A DNA stretch of 64,000 nt, taken from assembly GCF_030818775.1 (NCBI RefSeq), contig NZ_JAUTAU010000001.1, forward strand, positions 2,608,001-2,672,000, given 5' to 3'. Origin of the DNA: Bacillus sp. SORGH_AS_0510 (GTDB lineage: Bacteria > Bacillota > Bacilli > Bacillales > Cytobacillaceae). Numbering within the stretch: the stretch's first letter is position 1; every line of letters begins with the position of its first letter. The notes beneath the pieces were generated by a model. It did no database searches, was not told the origin of the DNA, and saw only the letters and a program-made list of their open reading frames with translations. Positions 44,101 through 52,145 of the stretch are shown here, one piece after another. A program made the position numbers and the translations under genes.

Positions 44101-44302
44101 GGCAATTGCTACAATCGGTGCCCTAATTCCTCTTGCTGTTGGTATTGAGGGAAGTGGATTAATCACGAAAGGTCTTGGAGTCACTGTAATCGGAGGCCTA
44201 ACAAGTTCGACACTTCTTACCCTGTTAATCGTTCCAATTGTTTATGAAACCTTGATGAAGTTAAAGAGAAAAGGGAAGAAGCAGGTAGTAAGTGAATCAT
44301 AA
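41135..44302 (+). CDS. swrC: RND-family efflux pump SwrC (YerP)
   Basis: This 1055-residue AcrB/HAE-type exporter has the twelve-helix RND layout with two large extracytoplasmic loops. Visible marks are the N-terminal NKFAVWLLTIIVTVAG, the start of loop 1 (YPGATPQQVAEKVTEPIE), the helix-4 proton-relay pair in GRVIDDSIVVIENI, and the corresponding second-half segment ALIGALMLIGIVVTNAIVLID. In B. subtilis SwrC gives surfactin self-resistance and supports swarming. Residues about 250-287 form a Gln/Gly/Thr/Ser-rich insertion in the first loop. AAAGGAGATAC precedes the ATG. Its promoter holds a TetR dyad. Confidence 0.93.
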   Translation: MKKVIQFSLKNKFAVWLLTIIVTVAGLYSGMNMKLETIPNINTPLVTVLTVYPGATPQQVAEKVTEPIESRVKNLDGVSVVSSSSFQNASSIQIEYNFDKDMEKAQNEVKEALNDLTLPDGVQAPKVSRLSFSSIPVMSLSISNKKQTLAELTDTVEKKIVPELKGIDGVGSVQISGQQIDEVQLKFDQDKLKQYGLQEDTIRNLIKASDITFPLGLYTFKDTQKSVVVDGNIQTLEELKSLKIPVIPSSAGQQQGMTGNTSPTQGKQQNSTGAPSTQGQNTPIQAGIPTIELKDIASVEVVGKAESISKTNGRESIGLQIVSAQDANTVDVVNAVKDQLSELEKKIDGLKVTPIFDQGKPIEESVSTMLDKAIFGAIFAMIIILLFLRNFRTTIISVVSIPLSLLIAVLLLKQMDITLNMMTLGAMTVAIGRVIDDSIVVIENIFRRMSLQNEKLTGKELIVEATREMFMPIMSSTIVTIAVFLPLGLVKGPIGEMFLPFALTIVFSLLASLLVAITVVPMMAHSLFKKGVTSKHIHDEEKPNKLASSYRKVLKWALNHKLITSGLAILMLVGSLFLVPVIGVSFLPSDEQKMIVATYKPAPGQTIEEVERIATEANEFLSKRKNVKDIQFSVGGENPMNPGESNSAMFFVGYDKDTKNFDKETENVIKALKDRNDKGEWGKQDFSGMGSSNQLALNVYGDTIDDIKPIVKRIEKIMKDNNSLNNVKTGISATYDEYTLVANQEKLSKLGLTAAQIGMELSGNGQRQVLTTIKKDGKEMNVYVDVEQKGYSDIHELTDKTLTSPLGVTVPIKDVVEIKEGNTSDTIKRRDGRIYTNVTAEIKTKDVAKVSSAVQKEVDKLTIPANVDVSMGGVTEDINDSFKQLGLAMLAAIAIVYLVLVITFGGGLAPFAILFSLPFTIIGGLLGLLIAGETLSVSALIGALMLIGIVVTNAIVLIDRVIHKENEGMSTRDALIEAAGTRVRPILMTAIATIGALIPLAVGIEGSGLITKGLGVTVIGGLTSSTLLTLLIVPIVYETLMKLKRKGKKQVVSES

Positions 44303-44306
44303 TAAT

Positions 44307-44346
44307 AAAACAACTCGGCACTCTAGTAGAGGCCGAGTTGTTTTAT
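44307..44346. terminator. Bidirectional terminator between swrC and aldehyde dehydrogenase genes
   Basis: AAAACAACTCGGC pairs with GCCGAGTTGTTTT. The structure overlaps the stop codon of the converging gene. Confidence 0.88.
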
Positions 44347-45713
44347 TTCATAAATAACTTGATTTTTTTAAGTCCATTTTTGACATTTGGATATCGGAAA
44401 GGGATATCAAATAGGGTCGTTTGCTTAAGAACACTCTTATTATGGGAAAACGTATCAAAATTACCTTTCCCGTGATAGGCGCCTATTCCGCTATTTCCAA
44501 CACCGCCAAATGGAAGGTAAGGAGAAGCAAAGTGGTAAACGGTATCGTTCACACATCCGCCTCCGAAAGAAACACTGTTTAATACCTCTTGTTGAATGTT
44601 ATTATTCTCAGTAAAGATATAAAGGGCGAGCGGTTTCGGATGTCGATGTATTCCTTCTATTACGTCATCTAAGTTGTTGTACTCAAGAACGGGAAGGATT
44701 GGTCCAAATATTTCGTCTTGCATGATTGGGTCTTCCCAAGTAATATTCGTAAGAACAGTGGGTTCAATTGTAAGTTTATTCTCATTTGTTTTTCCACCCA
44801 TAAATAGTTTTCCATCATTTAAAAATTTGGTTAAACGATCAAAATGCCGTTGGCTAACAATACGGGTAAAATTCGGATTGTTTAGCGCCTGCTGCCCATA
44901 CAATTCTATAGTTGACTCTCTGAATTGCTGCAGGAATTGATCTTTTATGTTTTTATGAATATACAAGTAATCAGGTGCAATACATGTCTGGCCTGCATTT
45001 GTGAATTTTCCCCATGCTATTCGTTTTGCAGCCAGTTTGATATTTGCATCTTCATGTACGATACATGGACTTTTTCCACCAAGTTCTAATGTAACAGGGG
45101 TCAGATTCTTTGCTGCTGCTTCCATGATCACCTTACCAACTGGGACACTGCCGGTGAAAAAGATATAATCGAACGATTCACCTAGCAATGCATGGCTGGT
45201 TTGAACACCACCTTGAACTACAGTAATATATTCTTCTGAGAATAATTCACTAATTATTTTTCCAAGCAGCTCAGAGGTTTTAGGTGTTAATTCTGAAGGT
45301 TTAATGACAGCACAGTTTCCCGCTGCGATTGCGCCGATTAATGGTGCAACCGCTAATTGAAACGGATAATTCCATGGAGCAATAATTAACGTAACTCCGT
45401 ATGGTTCGGAATATATATAGCTGGCAGAACCAATATGGGTCAGCGGTGTTTTCACTCTTTTAGGCTTCATCCATGATCGTAAGTGTTTGATTGTAAAACG
45501 TAATTCTTCAAGAACAAATCCGATTTCAGAAGAATAAGCGTCGAATTCTGATTTGTTTAAGTCTGCCTTTAAAGCATCCATTAGGTTTTGTTCGTTGTTT
45601 TTTATTGCTGTTCGTAACTTTTGAAGTGCTTCAAGACGGAAAGCGAGATCTTTTGTTATTTCCGACCGAAAGTAAGATTGCTGCTTTGCAACTAGAGTGC
45701 TATAGTTTTCCAT
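44343..45713 (-). CDS. Non-acylating aldehyde dehydrogenase (YwdH-like, class 3)
   Basis: This 456-residue protein resembles class 3 fatty-aldehyde dehydrogenases: IAPWNYPFQLAVAPL, KPSELTPKTSELL, FTGSVPVGK, general base in LELGGKSPC, catalytic cysteine in NAGQTCIAPDY, and DEIFGPILPVL. It oxidises aldehydes to acids with NAD(P)+. ATG 45713 has AAGGTGG 8 nt upstream; GTG 45725 overlaps that site. It lies 51 nt downstream of an alcohol dehydrogenase on the same strand, so the two likely oxidise an alcohol to a carboxylic acid. It is unrelated in type to the BMC enzyme at 5629. Confidence 0.92.
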   Translation of the reverse strand: MENYSTLVAKQQSYFRSEITKDLAFRLEALQKLRTAIKNNEQNLMDALKADLNKSEFDAYSSEIGFVLEELRFTIKHLRSWMKPKRVKTPLTHIGSASYIYSEPYGVTLIIAPWNYPFQLAVAPLIGAIAAGNCAVIKPSELTPKTSELLGKIISELFSEEYITVVQGGVQTSHALLGESFDYIFFTGSVPVGKVIMEAAAKNLTPVTLELGGKSPCIVHEDANIKLAAKRIAWGKFTNAGQTCIAPDYLYIHKNIKDQFLQQFRESTIELYGQQALNNPNFTRIVSQRHFDRLTKFLNDGKLFMGGKTNENKLTIEPTVLTNITWEDPIMQDEIFGPILPVLEYNNLDDVIEGIHRHPKPLALYIFTENNNIQQEVLNSVSFGGGCVNDTVYHFASPYLPFGGVGNSGIGAYHGKGNFDTFSHNKSVLKQTTLFDIPFRYPNVKNGLKKIKLFMK

Positions 45714-45764
45714 TTCGTTAACCACCTTGCTTTAATTGACATTTTAGGAGCCCTCGAGATCACG

Positions 45765-46964
45765 TTATGCCTTAATTTGTCGATAAAGTGTGTTTAAATC
45801 TTCTTTGAAAAGTATTTTTGGAACAGGGTAGAGGGGATTGGCTTCTTTAAAAGCTCTTTCCACCATAACAGAAATGTCATTTTCGATAATCCCACTCACT
45901 TTTTTAGGAATGGCCAATTTCTCGTTTAGTTCCTTGATGGCATCAATAAATTTACGTGCTTTTTGTTCAATGGTGTCTTCCTGTTCGCTAATTCCGACTA
46001 AATCAGCTAGCTCTGAGAGCGGCTGATAGATTGAATCTCCATAATACTCTAATACATAAGGCAAAATAATGGCATTTGCTAGTCCGTGTGGGACAGAATA
46101 AAAGCCCCCGAGTGTATGTGCAATTGCATGTACATATCCTACATATGCTCTTGTAAATGCCAAACCGGCCAAGTAGGCGGCTTTTTGCATATTTTTTCGT
46201 GCTGTAATATTTGTTCCATTAGAATAGGCTTCAAATAAATTATCAAAAATCAATTTTACAGCCTTAATACTCTGCTGCTTTGTTTCCTTCGTGTTCCCTA
46301 TCCCTATATAAGCTTCAACCGCATGTGTCAAAGCATCAATGCCTGTTGCTGCAGTAATATGTGGCGGGAGGTTAATAGTTAGAATAGGATCTAACACGGC
46401 TACATGTGGGAGAAGTGATGGGTCCATTAAGGCATATTTCTCATGTGTTTCACTGTTTGATACAACTGCTGCAATTGTAGCTTCACTGCCAGTTCCTGCC
46501 GTTGTAGGAATAGCAAAAAGGGGAGGTATCTTTTTCAAAATTTTTAATACACCCTTCATCTGCTGGATGCTTTTATTAGGTTTTGCCACCCGTGCAGCAA
46601 GACCTTTTGCACAATCGATTGGAGAACCACCGCCAAATGCTACGATTCCATTACAATTGTTAGAGTGGTAGAGCTGCAATGCTTCCTCTATATTATCTAT
46701 TGTTGGGTTGGGAACAGTTTTGTCATACACGACATAATTGATATTTTCATTACGGAGGCCTAACAGAAAATCTTTCATTATTCCAACAGACACAATCCCT
46801 TGGTCGGTTACGATTATAACGCTTTCAATGTTTTGTGTTTTTATTCTTTTTGGTAATTCTTTTATACTATTTTCTCCCTCTAACAATTCAGGTTCTCTCC
46901 AAGGTAAAAAGTAGGAGGTGGTTCTCATCACACCTTGATAGGCTCTACAATAAGCTTTAAACAT
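45765..46964 (-). CDS. Iron-containing alcohol dehydrogenase
   Basis: This 399-residue protein is a group III alcohol dehydrogenase. The cofactor segment is FGGGSPIDCAKGLA, followed by PTTAGTGSEAT. Metal ligands are Asp and His in ATGIDALTHAVEAY and the two histidine clusters in YVHAIAHTLGGFYSVPHG. It reversibly oxidises primary alcohols or butanol-like compounds with NAD(P)+. It probably forms a two-gene operon with the aldehyde dehydrogenase that follows. GAGGTAA lies before the ATG. Confidence 0.93.
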   Translation of the reverse strand: MFKAYCRAYQGVMRTTSYFLPWREPELLEGENSIKELPKRIKTQNIESVIIVTDQGIVSVGIMKDFLLGLRNENINYVVYDKTVPNPTIDNIEEALQLYHSNNCNGIVAFGGGSPIDCAKGLAARVAKPNKSIQQMKGVLKILKKIPPLFAIPTTAGTGSEATIAAVVSNSETHEKYALMDPSLLPHVAVLDPILTINLPPHITAATGIDALTHAVEAYIGIGNTKETKQQSIKAVKLIFDNLFEAYSNGTNITARKNMQKAAYLAGLAFTRAYVGYVHAIAHTLGGFYSVPHGLANAIILPYVLEYYGDSIYQPLSELADLVGISEQEDTIEQKARKFIDAIKELNEKLAIPKKVSGIIENDISVMVERAFKEANPLYPVPKILFKEDLNTLYRQIKA

Positions 46965-47286
46965 AGCATTACCTCGCTTTTCAAAAAAATGGACTTGCTA
47001 TTTATAGTAATCTACGAAGTAAATGCAATTACACGAATACACAAAAGACCCAAAAAGAGAGCGGTTCTACACCCAAAAAACCCAAAAACACGAGTATATA
47101 ACATATATAACGTGATTATTAAGTAAATGTCAAGAGAGTCTTATGAATATAATTAATATTCAGAAAATAAATAAAGTAGAATAAGAAAATTATTTTTACA
47201 ATAAACGAAAGGGGCATAAATAGATTAGTCAGCCAGCCATAAGCGTACTGGCTGACTAAAGAATAGAAAGGAGGAGGGAGGGCAGG
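46965..47286. other. 322-bp intergenic region
   Basis: It contains a possible minus-strand promoter for the alcohol dehydrogenase (TATAAA at 47001-47006, minus strand, with a weak TTGCAT at 47023), an A/C-rich stretch with repeated CCCAAAAA near 47050-47095, and a perfect 12-bp inverted repeat (47225-47236 with 47248-47259). The repeat probably ends the winged-helix regulator gene on the minus strand, although its T run is poor. I see no gene here. Confidence 0.5.
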
Positions 47287-47958
47287 TTAACTTTGTTTGA
47301 TAAATTCAATAAGTAACTGTAATTCTACACTATTTAATTGATTCACATTATCGAAGAATTGTTGAACTAATGTGACCATTTCTGGACTTAATTCATCACC
47401 AACTGATTGGATAATCATGCCAATAACTGCGCCAACAAATACTGTTAGCTGCACTTTAGCTTCTGGTGAGGCATTTACCATATTGACCGTTAGACCCTTC
47501 ACCGATTTTCCTAAGCTATTTAAATATAAAATTAAAACACTTAGGAAGTACGCACAAAATTCCAGCTTAACATCGACTGCCTTCATACGAATGATAATAT
47601 GATTAATAGCTTCCATAAGAGGGAGGTTTTGCTGACTTTCAATTAATTCGGTCATATGGTTAAGAATGGTCTCCCATTCCTCAGTATCAGATGTTTCTCT
47701 TCTTTCTCTTTGAAACATTGATTCTGCCATCTCTGTAGGAGAGAATACGACAACTGAACGTCCAGTTTCATTTTCATTGGCGGAATAATTTCTTTTTACA
47801 AGACCTTGGCTTTCTAAGGTTTTTAGTACATCGTACGCTGTCCATTTACTTACACCAATCGCTTCTGCCACTTCAGAATAATGGACAGGAATTTTGGTTG
47901 TTTGATATTGACGGCAAATTTGATCCAAAAATTCGCGTCTTCTTTTTGTTAAGATCAT
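47287..47958 (-). CDS. Winged-helix transcriptional regulator, unknown target
   Basis: This 223-residue protein has an N-terminal winged helix: ILTKRRREFLDQICRQYQ, VHYSEVAEAIGVSKWTAYDVLKTLESQGLVKR. The remaining 150 residues are helical and contain a hydrophobic part (KLEFCAYFLSVLILYLNSLG, LTVFVGAVIGMIIQSVGDEL) that may form a dimer or ligand domain rather than true membrane helices. The layout recalls DtxR/MarR-like regulators, but I cannot name the family. ATG 47958 has GAGGTG 9 nt upstream; GTG 47970 overlaps it. Confidence 0.75.
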   Translation of the reverse strand: MILTKRRREFLDQICRQYQTTKIPVHYSEVAEAIGVSKWTAYDVLKTLESQGLVKRNYSANENETGRSVVVFSPTEMAESMFQRERRETSDTEEWETILNHMTELIESQQNLPLMEAINHIIIRMKAVDVKLEFCAYFLSVLILYLNSLGKSVKGLTVNMVNASPEAKVQLTVFVGAVIGMIIQSVGDELSPEMVTLVQQFFDNVNQLNSVELQLLIEFIKQS

Positions 47959-48166
47959 CTTAGCAGTCACCTCAATAATTCTAATGATAATTTGTAAGTG
48001 TATATTCTTTTATTTTTACATAAAGTAAGCTAAGAGGATAGATAATTTTTTCCATTGCATACGAATTTTGAACGTAAACATTTATTATTTAGAATAGTTG
48101 AAAGGATTTTCGAGGATCTATAGAGAAATAGGTTTGTAAAAATAGCTCATAAAAGAGGGTTTTGAT

Positions 48167-49813
48167 GTGACTAAAAACAAAAAAAGAAGAAAAGTATTCT
48201 CTTCAATACTAATATTTTTATTAATAGCTTCAATAATAGCTTTTTATGGATATTATTTAAAAGAAAGAACCCTTATGAAAGAAAAACAAACAGAAACCCC
48301 CCCATTAAATTCTTCAAATAATACAGAATTAGAAACCCCATCAGAAATCGTGAAGAACATTGTATTTTTTGCTAAACAGGGTGAAATAGCAAAGGGATCA
48401 TCATTTGTAATCGGTAAAACCAAGCAAAGAGAAGTTATTAATGTATGGGGGAAGCCTGAAAAAGAGACAGAGGTAAATCAATTACTATATGATGATTACC
48501 CAAATAAAGACACTACAATTGGTTATAAGAATGATATCATTGCTGATTTAAGATCAAAGGATAGCTACGTTCAAAAAGTTCGTTACGATGATATATTGAA
48601 GAGTCTTGGGGAACCAGATAATGTAAGTTACTATAAAGATGCAGATCATAATCAAATAATTCTTGGATACGACGTTAGTTCTCAGTTTCGGCTAAAGTGG
48701 ATTTTGAAAAAGCCAAATGAGGCCAACGAGAATCCATCTGTAGACCATATTTCAATTGTGGCATTATTTACATCTTCTATAGTAGAAGATCCTCAAGATC
48801 GAATTAGGGAACTAATTGCAAATATGAGTTTAGACGAGAAAATAGGTCAATTGATTATATCAGGAATCGATGGGACAACGCTGCTACCAACGGATAAAAA
48901 ATTGATTACTGAATATCATATCGGTGGATTAATTTTCTATTCAAATAACTTACTATCAAAACAACAAACACTTAAATTTGTTGATTCTCTTATAAATACA
49001 AACAAAATAAATAAATTCCCTTTATTTATGAGTGTAGATCAAGAAGGAGGACGTATTTCTAGACTTCCAGAGGCTTCCAGGACACCTTCAAGTGCTGATA
49101 TCGGTATAAAAAATGACAGGGAAAGTGCTTATTCTATTGGAGAGACCTTAGCAGAAGAGTTAAAAAAATTAGGATTCAATCTTGACTTTGCACCTGTCCT
49201 TGATGTGAATAGTAATCCCAATAATCCTGTTATTGGAGATAGGTCCTTTGGCAGTAATGCAAATATAGTGGCTGGTATGGGGATTCAAGTCATGAAAGGC
49301 ATTCAATCAAAACAAATTATTTCGGTAATCAAACATTTTCCTGGGCATGGAGACACATCTGTTGATTCGCATTTACAATTACCTATTGTAAATAAAACCC
49401 TTAATCAACTACAACAGCTTGAACTAATTCCGTTTCAACAAGCCATAAATAATGGGGCAGACGTTGTAATGGTTGCTCATATATTACTACCGAATCTTGA
49501 CGGAAGATATCCCTCATCAATGTCTAAAGAAATTATCAGCACTATCTTAAGAAAACAGATGAATTATAATGGTGTGATCATAACAGATGACATGACCATG
49601 GGAGCCATCATAAATAATTATGGAATAGGAGAGGCTTCAGTACTATCACTTCAAGCAGGTAGTGATATTATACTCGTCGCTCACGATTTTAATAATGTTA
49701 TAAAGGTAATCAATTCAATTAAATCAGCTGTAAAAGATGGTACTATTTCAGAAGAAAGGATAAATGAAAGTGTGGAGAGAGTAATACTATTAAAGGAAAA
49801 ATACTTAAGATAA
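48167..49813 (+). CDS. DUF4309-like domain fused to GH3 beta-N-acetylhexosaminidase (NagZ-like), membrane-anchored
   Basis: This 548-residue protein has an N-terminal membrane anchor (VFSSILIFLLIASIIAFYGYY), a domain resembling DUF4309/YjgB (residues about 60-205: IGKTKQREVINVWGKP, SLGEPDNVSYYKD, ILGYDVSSQFRLKWI) and a GH3 domain from about 220. The GH3 part has VDQEGGRISRL, NLDFAPVLDVNSNP, and the NagZ motif KHFPGHGDTSVDSH with the catalytic His/Asp pair, then ITDDMTMGAI. NagZ enzymes release N-acetylglucosamine from muropeptides, so this one probably acts on peptidoglycan outside the membrane. GTG 48167 has GAGGG 7 nt upstream. Confidence 0.88.
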   Translation: MTKNKKRRKVFSSILIFLLIASIIAFYGYYLKERTLMKEKQTETPPLNSSNNTELETPSEIVKNIVFFAKQGEIAKGSSFVIGKTKQREVINVWGKPEKETEVNQLLYDDYPNKDTTIGYKNDIIADLRSKDSYVQKVRYDDILKSLGEPDNVSYYKDADHNQIILGYDVSSQFRLKWILKKPNEANENPSVDHISIVALFTSSIVEDPQDRIRELIANMSLDEKIGQLIISGIDGTTLLPTDKKLITEYHIGGLIFYSNNLLSKQQTLKFVDSLINTNKINKFPLFMSVDQEGGRISRLPEASRTPSSADIGIKNDRESAYSIGETLAEELKKLGFNLDFAPVLDVNSNPNNPVIGDRSFGSNANIVAGMGIQVMKGIQSKQIISVIKHFPGHGDTSVDSHLQLPIVNKTLNQLQQLELIPFQQAINNGADVVMVAHILLPNLDGRYPSSMSKEIISTILRKQMNYNGVIITDDMTMGAIINNYGIGEASVLSLQAGSDIILVAHDFNNVIKVINSIKSAVKDGTISEERINESVERVILLKEKYLR

Positions 49814-49848
49814 TGGAATACCTTAAGAACTCTGATGTTAAAAGAGGG

Positions 49849-49886
49849 AAAAAGCCAGCCGCATTTCTAAAGGGGTGGCTTTCTTT
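49849..49886 (+). terminator. Probable terminator after the GH3 gene
   Basis: AAAGCCAGCC pairs with GGTGGCTTT with a bulge, followed by a T-rich stretch. Confidence 0.65.
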
Positions 49887-49907
49887 ACTTCAATTCAAAC
49901 TTTATTA

Positions 49908-49939
49908 TTATTACGTAAAATATAAATTTGACGTAATAA
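49908..49939. repeat. Perfect inverted repeat upstream of xerS
   Basis: Two perfect 9-bp arms (TTATTACGT and ACGTAATAA) are separated by a 14-bp AT-rich centre, 32 bp in all, 52 bp before the xerS start. It may be a recombinase binding site or an operator. It differs from the classical 11-6-11 dif layout. Confidence 0.6.
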
Positions 49940-49991
49940 AAGAAGGATTTTAAATGGGGGAGATCGAATACCTATATTATGAGGTGAATTT

Positions 49992-51071
49992 ATGAGTAAT
50001 CAGTCAAAACAATTAAATTACAAAAAACTGCAGCAATTACTAGATGAATTGCCATGGTACGTGGCTGAATATATCAACCATAAACAGCGTAAGCTTTCGG
50101 CAGCATCACTATTAAATTACTGTCATGATTTTAAGATCTTTTTTAACTGGATGGTCAGCGAACATTTATGGTCTGGCGATGTTAAGGACATTCCATTGGA
50201 TCAACTAGAAAAAATGACCGTGATTCAGGTGGATTCTTTCCTAAACTTCCTCCATTATCAATTAAATAATAAAGAAATTACGGTAAATCGGAAGTTATCT
50301 GCATTAAAATCCTTATTTAATTATCTACAAAATATCGCTGAAACACGCGATTTACAGCCATATATCCAACGTAATGTTATGGCAAAAATTGAATTTAATG
50401 AGATTAAAGAGACTATGGAAACGATCGCAAACAAAATGGAAGGCAAAATTCTTCTCGGGGATGAATATGAGAAATTTAGAGCCTTTATTGCACATGATTT
50501 CGGAGAATTAAACAAGGATAACAAGAGAATCTATAACTTTTACAAAATGAATCAACAGCGTGATACGGCCATTATATCGTTAATTTTAGGTTCTGGCCTC
50601 CGTTTATCCGAGCTTGTTGGCTTAGATGTGGATGATATTGATTTTAGTAAGTTCACAGCAAGAGTCCTTCGTAAAGGAAATAAAGAGCAATTTGTTTATT
50701 TCAGTCAGGTAGCGATGGCTGATTTACAGGAATATTTAAATGTAAGAGTTGCTAAGTACCAGGTGGATAAGAACAATAAAGCATTGTTTATTTCAGCTCC
50801 AATGGGCCCTAAAGGCAAATCTAGAAGACTTACAGCACGCGCAGTAGAAAAACTAATAGAGAAATATGCGGCAGCATTCGGTAAACCTTCGTTATCAGTA
50901 CATAAACTAAGACACTCATTTGCAACTAGATACCATGCGGAAATCAACGATGTACCGAAATTAAGACGGCAATTGGGTCATTCATCAATCCAAACTACGA
51001 TGATTTATACGCATATCAGGAATGATGATCTGAAAACCGCGGTTGATAAGATGGATATGCCGAAGGATTAA
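49992..51071 (+). CDS. xerS: Tyrosine recombinase XerS
   Basis: This 359-residue protein has the length and layout of XerS: N-terminal SAM-like core-binding domain (YINHKQRKLSAASLLNYCHDF, VNRKLSALKSLFNYL) and a catalytic domain. The active residues are Arg in GSGLRLSELVG, His and Arg in SVHKLRHSFAT, His in LGHSSIQTT, and the tyrosine nucleophile in MIYTHI. In streptococci XerS alone resolves chromosome dimers at a dif site next to its gene. No transposon ends or cargo are visible here, so this is unlikely to be a mobile-element integrase. Confidence 0.9.
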   Translation: MSNQSKQLNYKKLQQLLDELPWYVAEYINHKQRKLSAASLLNYCHDFKIFFNWMVSEHLWSGDVKDIPLDQLEKMTVIQVDSFLNFLHYQLNNKEITVNRKLSALKSLFNYLQNIAETRDLQPYIQRNVMAKIEFNEIKETMETIANKMEGKILLGDEYEKFRAFIAHDFGELNKDNKRIYNFYKMNQQRDTAIISLILGSGLRLSELVGLDVDDIDFSKFTARVLRKGNKEQFVYFSQVAMADLQEYLNVRVAKYQVDKNNKALFISAPMGPKGKSRRLTARAVEKLIEKYAAAFGKPSLSVHKLRHSFATRYHAEINDVPKLRRQLGHSSIQTTMIYTHIRNDDLKTAVDKMDMPKD

Positions 51072-51092
51072 AGAAATATAAACTTTTATCTT

Positions 51093-51136
51093 AAGCCTTT
51101 ATATGTTACCTAGTTAGACATTTAAAGGCTTTTTAT
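51093..51136 (+). terminator. Terminator after xerS
   Basis: AAGCCTTTA pairs with TAAAGGCTT, followed by TTTT. Confidence 0.78.
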
Positions 51137-51225
51137 TTGTTTAACTGTTTATAATTATGTATCTTATATAAAGGAATACATGATACATCTTTAAATAAAA
51201 TATTGGTCCATTAGGAGTGATTTAC

Positions 51226-51597
51226 ATGTGGGTATCAGTAAATGGAAAGTTGATACAAAAAACAGATCATACACGAGTGAAATTCAGAACTAACATTAGT
51301 AAATCAATTATTAATAATTTAAATGAATTAGCAGAAAAAAATAATACTCATATAAACTACTTGATTGAAAGTGGTCTAAAAAGCGTTTTATCTAAGGGTG
51401 TTATAACATTTAATAAAGATTTAAGACCTTCTGATAGAATTCAATATAAAACTACTTATGATATAGAGCTATTAGAATGTGTAAAAGATTTCGCCAAACA
51501 ACATAATTTATTTATTAATGATGTTATTGAATATAGTGTAAATTATATTAACGTGGAAAAGGCTAAAAAGAGTAATTATAAACATCGGATAGAGTAA
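51226..51597 (+). CDS. Small protein with two tandem ribbon-helix-helix-like units
   Basis: This 123-residue protein seems to be an internal duplication. Unit 1 (about residues 18-55) has RVKFRTNISKSIINNLNELA and THINYLIESGL; unit 2 (about residues 70-110) has RIQYKTTYDIELLECVKDFA and LFINDVIEYSV. Each reads as one beta strand followed by two helices, as in CopG/Arc-type ribbon-helix-helix proteins, so one chain could fold as a pseudo-dimer. The family is not certain. ATG 51226 has AGGAGTG 7 nt upstream; GTG 51217 overlaps that site. It follows xerS on the same strand but after a terminator. Confidence 0.7.
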   Translation: MWVSVNGKLIQKTDHTRVKFRTNISKSIINNLNELAEKNNTHINYLIESGLKSVLSKGVITFNKDLRPSDRIQYKTTYDIELLECVKDFAKQHNLFINDVIEYSVNYINVEKAKKSNYKHRIE

Positions 51598-51661
51598 GAA
51601 TAAAAATATTTCAATCAACGCCCCGAACATAATATATATTCTAGGTACTAATAAAAAATAA

Positions 51662-51720
51662 TAAAATTCCGTCTCAGTACCTAAGTATACTTAAGATATT
51701 GAGACGGAATTGAAATTTTT
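51662..51720. terminator. Bidirectional terminator with long inverted repeat
   Basis: AATTCCGTCTCA (51665-51676) and TGAGACGGAATT (51700-51711) pair perfectly, and the inner part TAAGTATACTTA is itself a palindrome. A/T runs on both sides suit the two converging genes. Confidence 0.85.
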
Positions 51721-52145
51721 CAATTTATATCAATGATCACCTTGGGATTAATTTTCTGGATCAACTGACAAAATTGCACTTCATGTTGTGGTGAAATGAA
51801 AATTATATTCCATTTACCATATCGTATTTCCAGTCGTTTTAATGATAATGCTGGGCTTGATAATGGATTGCGCGTTTTTCTGATGCTGCTCATTGACATA
51901 ATATCAATTTTCCACCTAAATGGTCCGCCGGCTACGATTAATTGTTCTCGTTTAATCTCATAATAGGTTCCAAACCAAATCCAAATAATAAAAGCACTAA
52001 TCATAGTAGTAATGACTATAGCTGTTATCGTCTCCCCCATCCCCTCTGGTCCTCCTGGGAGAAATAGGAACGAACCAATTAAAAAAAGTACGGTTCCCCA
52101 TAGGAGAAACCCTGTAATAATTCCCTTTTTTGAGTAAAATCGCAT
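51720..52145 (-). CDS. Membrane protein with bacterial PH domain (YyaB-like)
   Basis: This 141-residue protein has two membrane helices (GFLLWGTVLFLIGSFLFLP and ITAIVITTMISAFIIWIWFG) and then a PH-like beta domain (YYEIKREQLIVAGGPFRWKIDI, RLEIRYGKWNIIFISPQHE). It resembles the YyaB/bPH_4 group, whose function is unknown. The ATG at 52145 has GGGAGGT 8 nt upstream. A short frame with its own good ribosome site overlaps its start. Confidence 0.78.
   Translation of the reverse strand: MRFYSKKGIITGFLLWGTVLFLIGSFLFLPGGPEGMGETITAIVITTMISAFIIWIWFGTYYEIKREQLIVAGGPFRWKIDIMSMSSIRKTRNPLSSPALSLKRLEIRYGKWNIIFISPQHEVQFCQLIQKINPKVIIDIN

Noticed and set aside
46935..47126. Possible 63-residue coding frame upstream of the alcohol dehydrogenase gene
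   Set aside because: It overlaps the start of the real gene on the other strand, is low in complexity and lacks a ribosome site.
48165..48170. ATG-TGA minimal frame overlapping the GTG start of the GH3 gene
   Set aside because: It is a two-codon start-stop with no support beyond chance; GTG 48167 explains the ribosome site.
49992..51071. Integrase of a mobile element
   Set aside because: The protein has the length and sequence pattern of XerS, and there are no attachment-site repeats, tRNA gene or cargo genes around it.
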